Positions 8,150 through 17,669 are shown, numbered from the stretch's first letter. The stretch is DNA of 64,000 nt from Pseudomonas sp. 31-12 (GCF_003151075.1 NZ_CP029482.1:5704001-5768000); one strand, 5' to 3'. The notes: a model not told the origin generated them from the letters alone. Translations and numbers: made by a program.

Positions 8150-8856
8150 CGCCGCGTCACGCTGGGGGTGAACAGGTAACCGCCATTGCGCACCGTGCGA
8201 ATCATCGCCGGGCGCTTGGTGTCGGACTCGAGTTTGCGGCGCAGGCGGCTGATTTGCACATCAATGCTGCGATCAAACGCGTCATGGCAATGCCCGCGCG
8301 CCAGGTCCAGCAACTGCTCGCGGGTGAGGATGCGCTGGGGGTGTTCGACGAAGACCAGCAGCAAGTCGAACTCACCGGCCGAGAGCGGGATCATCACGTT
8401 GTCCGGCGAACGCAGTTCACGGCGGGTGACGTCGAGGTGCCAGTCGGCGAAGTCGATCAGTGGCCGCGGGCGCTCCTGCACGACCGGGCGGCGCTCGTCC
8501 ACGCGCCGCAACACGGCGCGTACCCGGGCCAGCAGTTCGCGAGCGTCGAAGGGTTTGGTCAGGTAATCATCGGCGCCGAGTTCGAGGCCGACGACCCGGT
8601 CGCTGAGTTCGCCCATGGCGGTCAGCATGATCACCGGCATGGCGTAGCGAATCCGCAGTTGCTGGCACAGGATCAATCCACTGTCACCTGGCAACATCAC
8701 GTCAAGAATGATCAGGTCCGGCGGCTGTCGCTCGATGGCCGCCCACAGCGACGCGCCGTCGGTGGCGACCTCGACGCTGTAACCGTGTTGTACGAAGAAT
8801 TTTTTCAGCAGATCGAGGACTTCAACGTCGTCGTCCACAATTAAAAGGCTGTTCAC
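8146..8856 (-). CDS. OmpR-family response regulator
   Basis: A 236-aa DNA-binding response regulator: receiver domain with acidic pocket VDDD (residues 7-10), phospho-acceptor D52 (LDVMLPGDSG), switch T and K105-type lysine (YLTKPF), then an OmpR/PhoB winged helix (about 135-232) ending NGGYLFTPS. It is the partner of the kinase that follows in the same operon. The gene pair is divergent from mlaA, with 166 bases between, so an effect on mlaA is possible but not shown. Confidence 0.92.
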   Translation of the reverse strand: MNSLLIVDDDVEVLDLLKKFFVQHGYSVEVATDGASLWAAIERQPPDLIILDVMLPGDSGLILCQQLRIRYAMPVIMLTAMGELSDRVVGLELGADDYLTKPFDARELLARVRAVLRRVDERRPVVQERPRPLIDFADWHLDVTRRELRSPDNVMIPLSAGEFDLLLVFVEHPQRILTREQLLDLARGHCHDAFDRSIDVQISRLRRKLESDTKRPAMIRTVRNGGYLFTPSVTRR

Positions 8857-9022
8857 CGAAGGTCACTTAAGGGCCGAATGGAACCGCCATCTAAAACCAT
8901 TCACGGCAGCGCGTCATATATTTCAATCCTGCAATAAAACATCAGCGCCGCAATAAACCGGACATCTTTGCGCAAGGCTTGGGGCTCAGCATCTCGGCGA
9001 ATTCCTCCCGAGACTTGCGTCC

Positions 9023-9814
9023 ATGTTGCCTTTCAAATGTGCTCCCTGGCTGGCCCGCAACACTTCGATTGCCGTGCTGGCCGCAGGGCTGGCGGGTTGC
9101 AGCAGCCAACCGCCCGCGTCCGCCACGGTGGCCTGCGCCGAAATCAGCTATTCGGTGTACGACCCGGTGGAGCCGTTCAACCGCGGCGTCTTCGCCTTCA
9201 ATCGGGTGGCCGATGACTATGCCTTGGCGCCGGTCGCTCGTGGCTATCGTTACTTGCCGGACTTTTTCCAGACGGGTGTGCATAACTTCGTGGCGAACTT
9301 TGGCGAACCCAAGGTCTTTATCAATGACCTGCTGCAAGGCAACCCGATGCGCTCGGTCAACACGTTGGGGCGTTTCGCGCTCAATACCACGGTGGGTGTG
9401 GTGGGCTTGATCGATGTGTCCGGCATGGCCGGCATCCCGCGTCACGACGCGGACTTTGGACAGACGTTTGGCGTGTGGGGCATCGGCGGCGGTCCGATCG
9501 TCGAGCTGCCATTGTTCGGCACCTCGAACAGCCGCGATGCGGCCGGGCGAGTGCTGAGTTTTGTGGTCGACCCGTTCGGCAGCAACAGCGACACCGTGGA
9601 TACGCTGTCCACCATCAATACGGTCGGCGGCATCGTCGATGGTCGAGCAGAAGCGTTACCGCTGACCGACAGCCTGCAAAAACTGCCGGATTACTACAGC
9701 GCGTTGCGCAACGTGGTGGCCGAGCATCGTGCCGCTTATGTGGCGGATGGCAAACAAGGCTTAGCGCAAACCACCAAACCTCAATGCGAAGGAGCACCGG
9801 CCGATGGTTTCTGA
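9023..9814 (+). CDS. mlaA: MlaA (VacJ) family outer-membrane lipoprotein
   Basis: MlaA removes mislocalised phospholipids from the outer leaflet of the outer membrane and hands them to the Mla retrograde pathway. The 263-aa protein starts with a lipoprotein signal peptide and lipobox LAGC (lipidated Cys26). Family motifs are YDPVEPFNRGVFAFN near the N-terminus of the mature protein, FFQTGVHNFVANFGEP, and the glycine-rich GVWGIGGGPIVELPLFG. The mlaFEDCB transporter genes are not in this window, as is usual. Its stop codon lies inside the next small gene. Confidence 0.93.
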   Translation: MLPFKCAPWLARNTSIAVLAAGLAGCSSQPPASATVACAEISYSVYDPVEPFNRGVFAFNRVADDYALAPVARGYRYLPDFFQTGVHNFVANFGEPKVFINDLLQGNPMRSVNTLGRFALNTTVGVVGLIDVSGMAGIPRHDADFGQTFGVWGIGGGPIVELPLFGTSNSRDAAGRVLSFVVDPFGSNSDTVDTLSTINTVGGIVDGRAEALPLTDSLQKLPDYYSALRNVVAEHRAAYVADGKQGLAQTTKPQCEGAPADGF

Positions 9815-10067
9815 AAGCAATCATTTAACGCTGCAACAACGAGTGACCCGGCAGGACTCGGTCAATCTGCACTGCCGGGAAATCACCCTGCGCCTGTCAC
9901 CGGACTGCCGCCAACTGGTGCTCAGCCGCTACACCGAACACTACGGCCCGGCAGTGGTGCGCTGGATCGAGCGCAGTCATACGGTGTCGCTGAGCGAGCT
10001 GTTTCGCTGGCTGGTGGCCAATGGGGAAACGAGTGTCATGAGAGGGGACAGCCTTTCGCTGCCTTGA
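9804..10067 (+). CDS. Small hypothetical protein overlapping mlaA
   Basis: An 87-aa ORF whose ATG lies 11 bases before the end of mlaA in another frame, preceded by AAGGAGCACC, a good ribosome site. The protein is soluble, moderately basic, with no signal peptide or Cys cluster. Predicted helical middle (SRYTEHYGPAVVRWIERSHT) and a C-terminal segment ELFRWLVANGE. I do not recognise a family. Overlap and ribosome site argue that it is a real, translationally coupled gene. Confidence 0.6.
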   Translation: MVSESNHLTLQQRVTRQDSVNLHCREITLRLSPDCRQLVLSRYTEHYGPAVVRWIERSHTVSLSELFRWLVANGETSVMRGDSLSLP

Positions 10068-10214
10068 TGAACCCCTTAAGCCTTCGGGTGTGAGTGATGC
10101 CGAAACGATCACCGCTTGTTACAGATTCAGCAGCAAGCCAGTGGCCATCAGATAATCCTGGGCGCTGGCTGCGCTATCATCGCGCGCTCTGTGCACCAAG
10201 AGTCTTGAACCTGC

Positions 10215-12137
10215 ATGCCCATGTCTTCGCCATTCCCCGACAGCCATCGCTCTCTGCCTCCGGTCCTCGCCGGCCCGCTGTTGCGGCGTCTGGAGCCCAC
10301 GCGCCTGGTGTTCTGGCTGGTGGGAAGCCGGGCCTTGTCACTGACCTTGCGCCTGCAAGACGTCGGCGACATTCGCCTCGACGCCGGGCAATGCACGGTC
10401 ATCCCGATTGGCAAGCATGCCTTCGTTCATCTGATCGATGTGCCGCTGACGACCGCCCTGCCCTGCGACACCCTGATCGACTATGACCTGCTGATAGATG
10501 ACGCGGCGGCCGGTATTGCCGACTGGGCGCCTCATCTGCTGTATGGCGAAGCCCGTTGCCCGAATTTCGTGTTGCGCTCGCGCATTGATCAGTTAATGCA
10601 CGGTTCCTGCCGTAAACCTCACCACCCGGCAGCCGACGGCTTGCTGTGCGTCGATCGTTTTCTGGCGACAGAACATGTCGCGACAGAGCGCCCGGCCCTG
10701 CTGATGATGAGCGGAGATCAGGTCTACGCCGACGACGTCGCCGGCCCGACGTTGCGAGCGATCCATGCCCTGATCGAGCAACTGGGATTATTCGAAGAAC
10801 ACCTCGAAGGCGCGGTGGTCAGCGACAGCGCCAAGCTCTACGAGCACCCTGCCAGTTACTACCATCGCGCGGATTTGTTACCGGCGCTTGAGAGCAACAA
10901 AACCCTGCGCGAACGATTTTTCGGCGGGGCGCGTAAGCCGATTTTCACCAGCAGCAGTGCCGACAACCATCTGGTGACGTTCGCCGAAGTCATGGCCATG
11001 TACCTGCTGGTCTGGTCGCCGACACCCTGGACGCTGATCGCGCCACAACCCCCGGCGCTGACGCCCGAAAGACAAAAGCGTTATGCCCTTGAGCAAACCC
11101 GTATCGATGACTTCAAGGCAGGGCTGGGCGGTGTCGCGCGTGCGATGGCGCATCTGCCGTGCTTGATGATTTTCGACGACCATGACATCACCGATGACTG
11201 GAATCTGTCCGCGCAATGGGAGGAAACGGCCTACGGCCATCCGTTCTCCAAGCGCATCATCGGCAACGCGCTGCTCGCCTACATGCTGTGCCAGGGCTGG
11301 GGTAACAACCCGGATGCGTTCGGCGGTGTGCTGGAAAAAGCCCGCTTATTGAGTGCCACCGGGCATGACCACTATCTCGACAGCGATGCTCAGGACGCTC
11401 TGATCGATGAGCTGCTGGTTTTTCAACACTGGCATTACGTGCTGCCGACCAGCCCGGCGCTGGTGGTCATCGACACCCGCACCCGACGCTGGCGCAGCGA
11501 GATGAATATCAAACAACCCTCGGGTCTGCTGGACTGGGAAGCGCTCAGCGAACTGCAACAGGAACTGCTCGATCACCCGTCGGCGATCATCGTTTCGCCG
11601 GCGCCGATCTTCGGCGTCAAACTGATCGAAACCGTGCAACGCGTCTTCAGCTGGTGCGGTTATCCCCTGCTGGTCGACGCGGAAAACTGGATGGCCCATC
11701 GCGGCGCGGCGCAGGTGATCCTGAACATTTTCCGACACTCGCGCACACCGGGTAACTACGTGGTGCTGTCGGGCGATGTGCATTATTCCTTCGTCTACGA
11801 AGTCCTGATCCGACACCGCAAGGCCGGTCCGAGGATCTGGCAGATCACCAGCAGCGGCATCAAGAACGAATTCCCGCCCGCACTGCTCGAATGGTTCGAC
11901 CGCCTCAACCGCTGGCTCTACTCACCGCGTTCGCCCCTGAACTGGCTGACCAAACGCCGCCGCATGCGCATCATCCCGCACACCCCCGAACATGCTGAAG
12001 CGGGCGAACGGTTGTGGAATTCGGCGGGGATCGGCCAAGTGTTCTTCAATGAGAAAGGACAACCGCAGGAAATCTATCAGCACAACTCAAACGGTGCGCC
12101 GAAGACGCGGATGATTGCGCCTGACAACGACGACTGA
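10215..12137 (+). CDS. PhoD-like metallophosphatase
   Basis: A 640-aa protein of the PhoD-like alkaline phosphatase/phosphodiesterase family. The metal-binding motifs are MSGDQVYADD (about residue 165), FDDHDITDDW (about 320) and LSGDVHYSFVYE (about 520), giving the Asp/His ligand set of the calcineurin-like fold. There is no signal peptide or Tat motif, so unlike Bacillus PhoD it is probably cytoplasmic. The N-terminal 130 residues resemble the beta-rich leader domain of this family. Substrate unknown. Two in-frame ATGs (10215, 10221) are possible starts. Confidence 0.85.
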   Translation: MPMSSPFPDSHRSLPPVLAGPLLRRLEPTRLVFWLVGSRALSLTLRLQDVGDIRLDAGQCTVIPIGKHAFVHLIDVPLTTALPCDTLIDYDLLIDDAAAGIADWAPHLLYGEARCPNFVLRSRIDQLMHGSCRKPHHPAADGLLCVDRFLATEHVATERPALLMMSGDQVYADDVAGPTLRAIHALIEQLGLFEEHLEGAVVSDSAKLYEHPASYYHRADLLPALESNKTLRERFFGGARKPIFTSSSADNHLVTFAEVMAMYLLVWSPTPWTLIAPQPPALTPERQKRYALEQTRIDDFKAGLGGVARAMAHLPCLMIFDDHDITDDWNLSAQWEETAYGHPFSKRIIGNALLAYMLCQGWGNNPDAFGGVLEKARLLSATGHDHYLDSDAQDALIDELLVFQHWHYVLPTSPALVVIDTRTRRWRSEMNIKQPSGLLDWEALSELQQELLDHPSAIIVSPAPIFGVKLIETVQRVFSWCGYPLLVDAENWMAHRGAAQVILNIFRHSRTPGNYVVLSGDVHYSFVYEVLIRHRKAGPRIWQITSSGIKNEFPPALLEWFDRLNRWLYSPRSPLNWLTKRRRMRIIPHTPEHAEAGERLWNSAGIGQVFFNEKGQPQEIYQHNSNGAPKTRMIAPDNDD

Positions 12138-12151
12138 AAATGTGAGCCACC

Positions 12152-12661
12152 ATGGACCTCACCCGAACCCTGATCATCGGCAACTCTGGCGCTGGCAAAA
12201 GTTGGCTGGCTAAACGACTGGCTGAGCAACTGCATGCGCCACGGACCGATCTTGACCGGGTTCATTGGGTGTCGGATGAATGCAGCATCGCCCGCCCTCG
12301 CCCCGAAGCACTCGCCATGGCGCGCGTCGCGGCGGATGAACCGCGCTGGGTGATCGAAGGGGTGTACGGCTGGATCGTCAACGAACTTATCCACCGCGCC
12401 ACTGCGCTTGTCTGGCTGTGTGTTGACGACGAAAGCTGCGTCGCCAATATTCGCCAGCGAGAAAACCGGCAGGACAACGACGAGTTGCTGATCGCGTTGC
12501 TGGAATGGGCCGGCAGTTACCGTGTTCGCGAAGACTCCAGTGGGTTTTCCGCACACCGGCAATTGTTCGAAGGATTCAACGGTTCAAAAATCAGGCTCAT
12601 GGATCGGAGTGAAATCGCGGCCTTCGCGAACACCCCTCCCGACTCATCTCACGGTTTTTAA
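12152..12661 (+). CDS. P-loop kinase-like ATPase (adenylate kinase/FlaR-like)
   Basis: A 169-aa cytoplasmic P-loop protein. The Walker A motif GNSGAGKS is at residues 10-17, followed by LAKRLAEQL and the DLDRVHW block typical of proteins annotated as 'DNA topology modulation protein FlaR' or adenylate kinase-like. A LVWLCVDDE strand supplies the probable Walker B. It starts 14 bases after the PhoD-like gene, suggesting cotranscription. The true substrate is unknown. Confidence 0.8.
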   Translation: MDLTRTLIIGNSGAGKSWLAKRLAEQLHAPRTDLDRVHWVSDECSIARPRPEALAMARVAADEPRWVIEGVYGWIVNELIHRATALVWLCVDDESCVANIRQRENRQDNDELLIALLEWAGSYRVREDSSGFSAHRQLFEGFNGSKIRLMDRSEIAAFANTPPDSSHGF

Positions 12662-12672
12662 AAAGGATAGGT

Positions 12673-13107
12673 ATGTTTGCACGGAGCAAGTTGGTGCCCG
12701 AACTGATGGTCACCGACATCAAGAAAAGCCTGCATTTCTGGACCTCATTAATCGGTTTCAAGATCGCCTACGAGCGTCCGGAAGCGGGTTTCGCCTACCT
12801 CGATAAAAACGGCGTGCAGATCATGCTGGAGCAATACGCGCCGGACGAAGGCCAGTGGATGACGGGGGCATTGGAAGCGCCGTTTGGCCGGGGCATCAAC
12901 TTTCAGATCACTGTTGATCTTGTCGAACCGATACTCAAACGATTGGCGGATGTTGAATGGCCGCTGTTTCGTCCCTGCGCCGACGTCTGGTATCGCGCCG
13001 ATGCGGTGGAAGTCGGGCAGCGGGAATTTCTGGTGCAGGACCCGGATGGGTATCTGGTTCGGTTCGTGGAGAGTTTGGGGGAGCGGGTGTGTTTGTCAGG
13101 TTGTTGA
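12673..13107 (+). CDS. VOC-family (glyoxalase/bleomycin-resistance-like) protein
   Basis: A 144-aa protein with the vicinal oxygen chelate fold: ELMVTDIKKSLHFWTSLIGF at the start and FLVQDPDGYLVRFVES near the end, the usual first and last beta-alpha-beta blocks. An AAAAAGGATAG ribosome site precedes the ATG. It sits 11 bases after the P-loop gene. Members range from bleomycin-binding to lyase/dioxygenase; the sequence alone does not decide which. Drug resistance should not be assumed. Confidence 0.85.
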   Translation: MFARSKLVPELMVTDIKKSLHFWTSLIGFKIAYERPEAGFAYLDKNGVQIMLEQYAPDEGQWMTGALEAPFGRGINFQITVDLVEPILKRLADVEWPLFRPCADVWYRADAVEVGQREFLVQDPDGYLVRFVESLGERVCLSGC

Positions 13108-13134
13108 GGTCGCAACAACCATTACCCCGAGCAA

Positions 13135-13241
13135 GATCGTTCCTACGCTCTGCGTGGGAATGCAGCCCGGGACGCTCCGCGTCCAAAAAGCGGACGCAGA
13201 GCGTCGATTGAGGCATTCCCACGCCGAGCGTGGGAACGATC
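13135..13241. repeat. 107-bp palindromic intergenic repeat
   Basis: A long imperfect palindrome with outer arms GATCGTTCCTACGCTCTGCG and its inverse ending GAGCGTGGGAACGATC, and inner arms GACGCTCCGCGTCC/GGACGCAGAGCGTC. I know this type as a dispersed non-REP palindrome in P. fluorescens-group genomes. A half copy is at 41293..41343. It sits between the convergent VOC gene and aminotransferase gene. Confidence 0.85.
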
Positions 13242-13247
13242 CTTTCA

Positions 13248-14423
13248 CTAGGCGGTGATTAGAGCCCGACAAACCCCTCTGACAATCATCTCCACTTCCC
13301 GCTCATCAAGCGTCAACGGTGGCAGCAGGCGAATGGTCTTGCCCCGTGTCACGTTGATCAGCAAGCCGTGGTCCCGTGCGGCGATCAGGGTCAGGTCGCG
13401 GATCGGTTGCTTGAGCTCGATGCCGATCATCAGGCCTTGGCCACGAATCGCCAGGACGTTCGGGTCGTCGGCCAGTTCGGCGCGCATTCTGGCCAGCAGG
13501 CGTTCGCCCTGGAGTCGGGCGTTTTCCAGCAGGCCTTGTTCTTCGACGATGTCCAGCACCGTGCAGCCGACGCGGCACGCCAGCGGATTGCCGCCGAAGG
13601 TGCTGCCATGGCTGCCGGGGGTGAACAGCTCGGCGGCTTTGCCCCGGGCCAGGCAGGCGCCGATGGGGATGCCGTTGCCGAGGCCCTTGGCCAGGGTCAT
13701 GACGTCCGGAACGATGCCTTCGTGCTGGAAGGCGAACCACTGGCCGGTACGACCGATGCCGGTCTGGATTTCGTCGAGCATCATCAGCCAGCCGCGCCGG
13801 TTGCACCGTTCGCGCACGGCTTTCAGGTAACCGGGAGGCGCTAACTGCACGCCGCTTTCGCCCTGAATCGGTTCCATCAGAATCGCCACAATGCGCGGGC
13901 CGTGGGCTTGCTGCACCTTTTCCAGCGCGTTGAGGTCGCCGAAGGGCACTTTGACGAAATCGCCGGGCAATTCATTGAATCCCAAGCGCACGGCCGGGCC
14001 GTCGCTGGCGGATAACGTGCCCAGCGTCCGGCCATGAAAGGCGTTCTCCATGACCACCACCAGCGGCTGCTCGACGCCTTTGTGCCAGCCGTAAAGCCGT
14101 GCGAGTTTCAGCGCGGTTTCATTGGCTTCGGCACCGGAGTTGTTGAAAAACGCCCGTTCCATGCCGGACAGCTTCGTCAGCTTCTGCGCCAACCGCTGCT
14201 GCCAGTCGATGCTGTAGAGATTGGAGGTGTGCAACAGCAGCCCGGCCTGTTCGCTGATCGCCGACACGATTTTGGGATGAGAGTGGCCGACATTGGTCAC
14301 CGCCACACCGGCCACCGCGTCCAGATATTCACGACCCGCCTGATCCCACAGTCGAGTGCCCAGGCCTTTGCTGAAACTCAGGGCCAGGGGTTGGTAAGTG
14401 GTCATCAGGCAGGCGGCGGTCAT
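13248..14423 (-). CDS. Class III PLP aminotransferase (ArgD-like)
   Basis: A 391-aa fold-type I, class III aminotransferase close to N-acetylornithine aminotransferases. Key features: NNSGAEANE (95-102), GRTLG (131-135), [11 protein letters not shown] with the PLP-binding Asp (218-228), and Schiff-base lysine K246 in [10 protein letters not shown] chose the ATG at 14423 because a GGAG site lies 9 bases before it; an ATG at 14438 has none. It is not linked to other arg genes, and Pseudomonas has a separate arginine succinyl pathway aminotransferase, so substrate (acetylornithine, succinylornithine or GABA-like) is uncertain. Divergent from the LysR gene. Confidence 0.85.
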   Translation of the reverse strand: MTAACLMTTYQPLALSFSKGLGTRLWDQAGREYLDAVAGVAVTNVGHSHPKIVSAISEQAGLLLHTSNLYSIDWQQRLAQKLTKLSGMERAFFNNSGAEANETALKLARLYGWHKGVEQPLVVVMENAFHGRTLGTLSASDGPAVRLGFNELPGDFVKVPFGDLNALEKVQQAHGPRIVAILMEPIQGESGVQLAPPGYLKAVRERCNRRGWLMMLDEIQTGIGRTGQWFAFQHEGIVPDVMTLAKGLGNGIPIGACLARGKAAELFTPGSHGSTFGGNPLACRVGCTVLDIVEEQGLLENARLQGERLLARMRAELADDPNVLAIRGQGLMIGIELKQPIRDLTLIAARDHGLLINVTRGKTIRLLPPLTLDEREVEMIVRGVCRALITA

Positions 14424-14525
14424 GACATCAAGCTCCATCAATTGTCGGTGTTTTTGCAGTATGGTTAGCCACCTGAGCTGGATAAACGCTGCAACACTTC
14501 AATCATCTTAAAGCTGAGCTTGATA

Positions 14526-15431
14526 ATGGATTTGTTCCAGGCAATGACGGTTTACGTCCGAGTGGTCGAAGCCGGCAGCATGACCGCCGCCGCCCAGCAG
14601 TGCGAAATGTCGACAACCATGGTCGGCAATCACCTGCGCGCGCTGGAGCAACGTCTGGGTGTGCGCTTGTTGAATCGGACGACACGGCGCCAGCGACTGA
14701 CGGAATTCGGCTCCGCCTATTACCAGCGCTGCCTGGAGGTGCTGGGGTTGGTGGAGGATTCCGAGCGGCTGGCCGAACAGAGCCAGGACACGCCGAGCGG
14801 GACCTTGCGGATCACGGCGCCGTTGACCTTCGGCACTGAAAAGCTTGCGCCGGCGCTTAGCGAATTCGCCCTGCGTTACCCGCAAGTCAAACTGGACGTG
14901 GTGCTCACCAACGGGCGACCCGACCTTCTAGAGAACGGTCTCGACGTGGCTTTTCGCCTAGGCGCAATCGAACCGTCCAACCTGATCGCCCGCCCGCTCA
15001 TCGACTACACGCTGACCATGTGCGCCTCGAAATCTTATCTGGCACGCCGGGGCACACCGGAAAAACCCGAAGACCTGCAACATCACGACTGCTTGTCTTT
15101 CGCTTACCCGGTCGGCGATGACTGGCAATCCGTGGAAAAGCAGTGGCGCCTGAGCGGGCCGGAAGGCGAAGTCATGGTGGCCGTCAAAGGCCCGATGCTG
15201 ATCAACAGTTCGGCGGGGCTTCATCAGGCCGCTCGAACCGGGATGGGCATCGTGATGTTGCCCGATGCGTTGGTCGAGCAGGATTTGCTGAACGGAAAAC
15301 TGGTGGCGTTGATGCAGAACTATCAATTGCCGAGCCGGCCGATGCACTTGGTGTACGCCCAGGATCGCTACCGCTTGCCGAAATTACGTCGCTTCGTCGA
15401 CTTTGCCATGCAGTTGTGGGCCAAGCACTAG
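14526..15431 (+). CDS. LysR-family transcriptional regulator
   Basis: A 301-aa regulator: N-terminal winged HTH (about residues 1-60, AEAGSMTAAAQQC-like helix and RLGVRLLNRTTRR wing) and a periplasmic-binding-like effector domain (about 90-295). It belongs to the broad CrgA-like LysR subgroup by the LRITAPLTFG linker. I start it at ATG 14526 rather than the upstream TTG. It is divergent from the aminotransferase gene with 102 bases between, so it may regulate that gene. Confidence 0.88.
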   Translation: MDLFQAMTVYVRVVEAGSMTAAAQQCEMSTTMVGNHLRALEQRLGVRLLNRTTRRQRLTEFGSAYYQRCLEVLGLVEDSERLAEQSQDTPSGTLRITAPLTFGTEKLAPALSEFALRYPQVKLDVVLTNGRPDLLENGLDVAFRLGAIEPSNLIARPLIDYTLTMCASKSYLARRGTPEKPEDLQHHDCLSFAYPVGDDWQSVEKQWRLSGPEGEVMVAVKGPMLINSSAGLHQAARTGMGIVMLPDALVEQDLLNGKLVALMQNYQLPSRPMHLVYAQDRYRLPKLRRFVDFAMQLWAKH

Positions 15432-15503
15432 CCGGAGCATTACACCATGCACTAATCTCCCGAACTGACGGGTCACTTTGATATCAGTGCAGGGAGAGCG
15501 GTG

Positions 15504-16517
15504 ATGGGTGAGGCATCAAGTATCGAGCCGTTGAAATTCAATGTGTCGGATTTGAACGAGGACATGTTGCACACCATTCTGGAACTGGTCAGTGATGGCA
15601 TATGGGACTGGAACGCCAACACCGGGTTCGTCTACCGCAATCCCGGGTGGTACGAAATGCTCGGCTACGCGCCTCACTCCCTGGACAACACCGTGTTTAC
15701 CTGGGAAAACGTGATGCACCCCGATGACTACCCGCGGGTGATGACGGTGTTTGATGATTACCTGAATCAACGAGCGCCGGGCTACCAGGCTGAGTATCGC
15801 TGCCGCAAGCAGGACGGCAGTTATATCTGGATCGAAGATCGCGGCTACGTGCTGGCACGCAATGCCGACGGATCGGTGGCGCGGATGGTCGGTGCGCACC
15901 GCAGTATCGAAGACAAGAAACGTCTCTTCGAGGAAATGGAGCGGCGCAATCAATCCCTTGAAGCCATCGTCGAAGAACGCACCCGCGAGTTGTCGCGGGT
16001 CAATCAGCAGCTGCAAATTCAATTGGAAGAAAACCGCAAACTGGCGGAAACCGATGCACTGACATCGATTGCCAATCGCTATCGTCTGGAAAAAACCCTG
16101 CCCCAGGAATGCGACCGTGCCCAGCGCTTTCGGCAGCCACTGTCACTGATTGCGATGGACATCGACGACTTCAAGAACATCAACGATCACTACGGCCATG
16201 CCCTGGGAGATGCGGCGTTGGTGCAGGTCGTCAAGAGCGTAAAACGCTGCGTGCGCTACGGCGACCTATTGGCGCGCTGGGGCGGCGACGAGTTCATCAT
16301 GATCCTGCCCAATACGTCGCTGGCCGACGCCAGATCCTTCGCCGAGCAAATTCGACATGGCCTGTCGAGCCTTCCGCCTGTGGGAGAGTTTCAGGTCACC
16401 ATGAGTTTTGGCGTAGTCCAGCGCTTTGAAGAAGAGCAACAAACCGGTCTTCTGGCCAGAGCCGATCAGGCGCTGTATCGGTCAAAAGTCGCGGGCAAGA
16501 ATGTGATTTCCGGGTGA
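15504..16517 (+). CDS. PAS-GGDEF diguanylate cyclase
   Basis: A 337-aa soluble diguanylate cyclase (2 GTP to c-di-GMP). A PAS_3-type domain with PAC motif (about residues 25-138, including IWDWNANTG and EYRCRKQDGSYIWIE) is followed by a coiled coil (about 138-182) and a GGDEF domain with intact active site GGDEF at 260-264. An RxxD product-inhibition I-site (RYGD, 251-254) lies five residues before it. No TM segment, so it senses a cytoplasmic cue. Start at ATG 15504 after AGGGAGAG. It overlaps the following GNAT gene. Confidence 0.92.
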   Translation: MGEASSIEPLKFNVSDLNEDMLHTILELVSDGIWDWNANTGFVYRNPGWYEMLGYAPHSLDNTVFTWENVMHPDDYPRVMTVFDDYLNQRAPGYQAEYRCRKQDGSYIWIEDRGYVLARNADGSVARMVGAHRSIEDKKRLFEEMERRNQSLEAIVEERTRELSRVNQQLQIQLEENRKLAETDALTSIANRYRLEKTLPQECDRAQRFRQPLSLIAMDIDDFKNINDHYGHALGDAALVQVVKSVKRCVRYGDLLARWGGDEFIMILPNTSLADARSFAEQIRHGLSSLPPVGEFQVTMSFGVVQRFEEEQQTGLLARADQALYRSKVAGKNVISG

Positions 16518-16918
16518 GTGCCGTCCTGCATGTCCGCGATGTACTGCCCGTGGAAGTGGAATCCGTGCGGCTTTTTCTTGAGCAGAACGGATGGGCTCAT
16601 CGCCTGGGATCAACTGACCATTTTGCGCAGTTGATCGCCAACTCCCAACGCACAGCGCTTGCCGTGAAGGACTCCCACATCGTCGGGTTTGCCCGTGGCA
16701 TTACCGACGACCTGTCCAACGGTTATCTGTCGATGGTTGTCGTGTCCGGGCAGCATCGACGTGAAGGCGTTGGTCGGGCGCTGGTCGAGCATGTCATGGG
16801 CGAGAACACCGACATCACCTGGGTTCTGCGCGCTGGCCGCGAAGGCGCTGCGGAATTCTTTTCGCGCCTGGGTTTTGAACCGTCGAGCATCGCGATGGAG
16901 CGCCCACGCAGTCGATAG
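16514..16918 (+). CDS. GNAT-family N-acetyltransferase
   Basis: A 134-aa acetyltransferase with the acetyl-CoA motif A pattern QHRREGVGRALVEHV (about residues 76-90) after the LSMVVVSG strand, and a C-terminal FFSRLGFEP motif B. The GTG start overlaps the TGA of the cyclase gene, so the two are translationally coupled. Substrate unknown. Confidence 0.85.
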   Translation: MSAVLHVRDVLPVEVESVRLFLEQNGWAHRLGSTDHFAQLIANSQRTALAVKDSHIVGFARGITDDLSNGYLSMVVVSGQHRREGVGRALVEHVMGENTDITWVLRAGREGAAEFFSRLGFEPSSIAMERPRSR

Positions 16919-16930
16919 CCAAAACGCCCT

Positions 16931-17638
16931 TCACATCCCCGACTTCACCAGCACCGGTTTCTCCTGATACCGATCCGGGTACAGCTGCTTCAGCTGCGCC
17001 ACTTTCGGCAGGTCATTGATCACGATGTATGGATACGTCGGGTGCTCGGTCAGAAAGTCCTGATGCTCCTCCTCCGCCGGGTAAAAACCGTTGTAGGTTT
17101 CAAGCTTGGTCACAATGGGTTTGTTGAACGAATGGGCGGCGTCGAGCTGGGCAATGTAGGCCTGGGCGACGCGCTGCTGTTCAGTGTTCGCCGGGAAGAT
17201 TGCCGACCGATACTGGGTGCCGCTGTCGGGGCCTTGGCGGTTCAACTCGGTGGGGTTGTGCGCCACTGAGAAATAGATCTGCAGCAAGGTGCCGTAACTG
17301 ACCTGCGACGGATCGAAAGTGACCTCGACCGATTCCGCATGACCGGTATCGCCGTCGCTGACGCGCTCATACCGAGCGGTGTTCGCTTCACCGCCGGCGT
17401 ACCCGGAGACGGCTTGTTTCACGCCTTTGACGTGCTGGAACACCCCTTGGACGCCCCAGAAGCAACCGCCAGCAAAGACTGCGGTTTCACTGTGGGCCTG
17501 AGTGGTTTCGTCCAGGGCAGGCGGCGGGATGATGACCGCCTCCTCCGCTGCACCGAAAGAGAACGCCGAGCATTGGCCGATGACGCCAGCGGCTGCCAAA
17601 CCCAACAAGGTACGGCGCCATACAACTGGGATCTTCAT
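16931..17638 (-). CDS. msrA: Periplasmic peptide methionine sulfoxide reductase A
   Basis: MsrA reduces the S-epimer of methionine sulfoxide in proteins. The 235-aa protein has an N-terminal signal segment (about residues 1-29) and catalytic C59 in GGCFWGVQ, plus the GYAGG and YNGFYPAEEEHQDF substrate-pocket motifs. The start at 17638 is set by an AGGAG site and by the signal peptide; the frame continues upstream without support. It is the third gene of msrB-dipZ-msrA, 31 bases after dipZ. Periplasmic location is inferred from the signal segment; most bacteria keep MsrA in the cytoplasm. Confidence 0.93.
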   Translation of the reverse strand: MKIPVVWRRTLLGLAAAGVIGQCSAFSFGAAEEAVIIPPPALDETTQAHSETAVFAGGCFWGVQGVFQHVKGVKQAVSGYAGGEANTARYERVSDGDTGHAESVEVTFDPSQVSYGTLLQIYFSVAHNPTELNRQGPDSGTQYRSAIFPANTEQQRVAQAYIAQLDAAHSFNKPIVTKLETYNGFYPAEEEHQDFLTEHPTYPYIVINDLPKVAQLKQLYPDRYQEKPVLVKSGM

Positions 17639-17669
17639 GAGTCTGACTCCTGAACAAATGATAGGGCTA

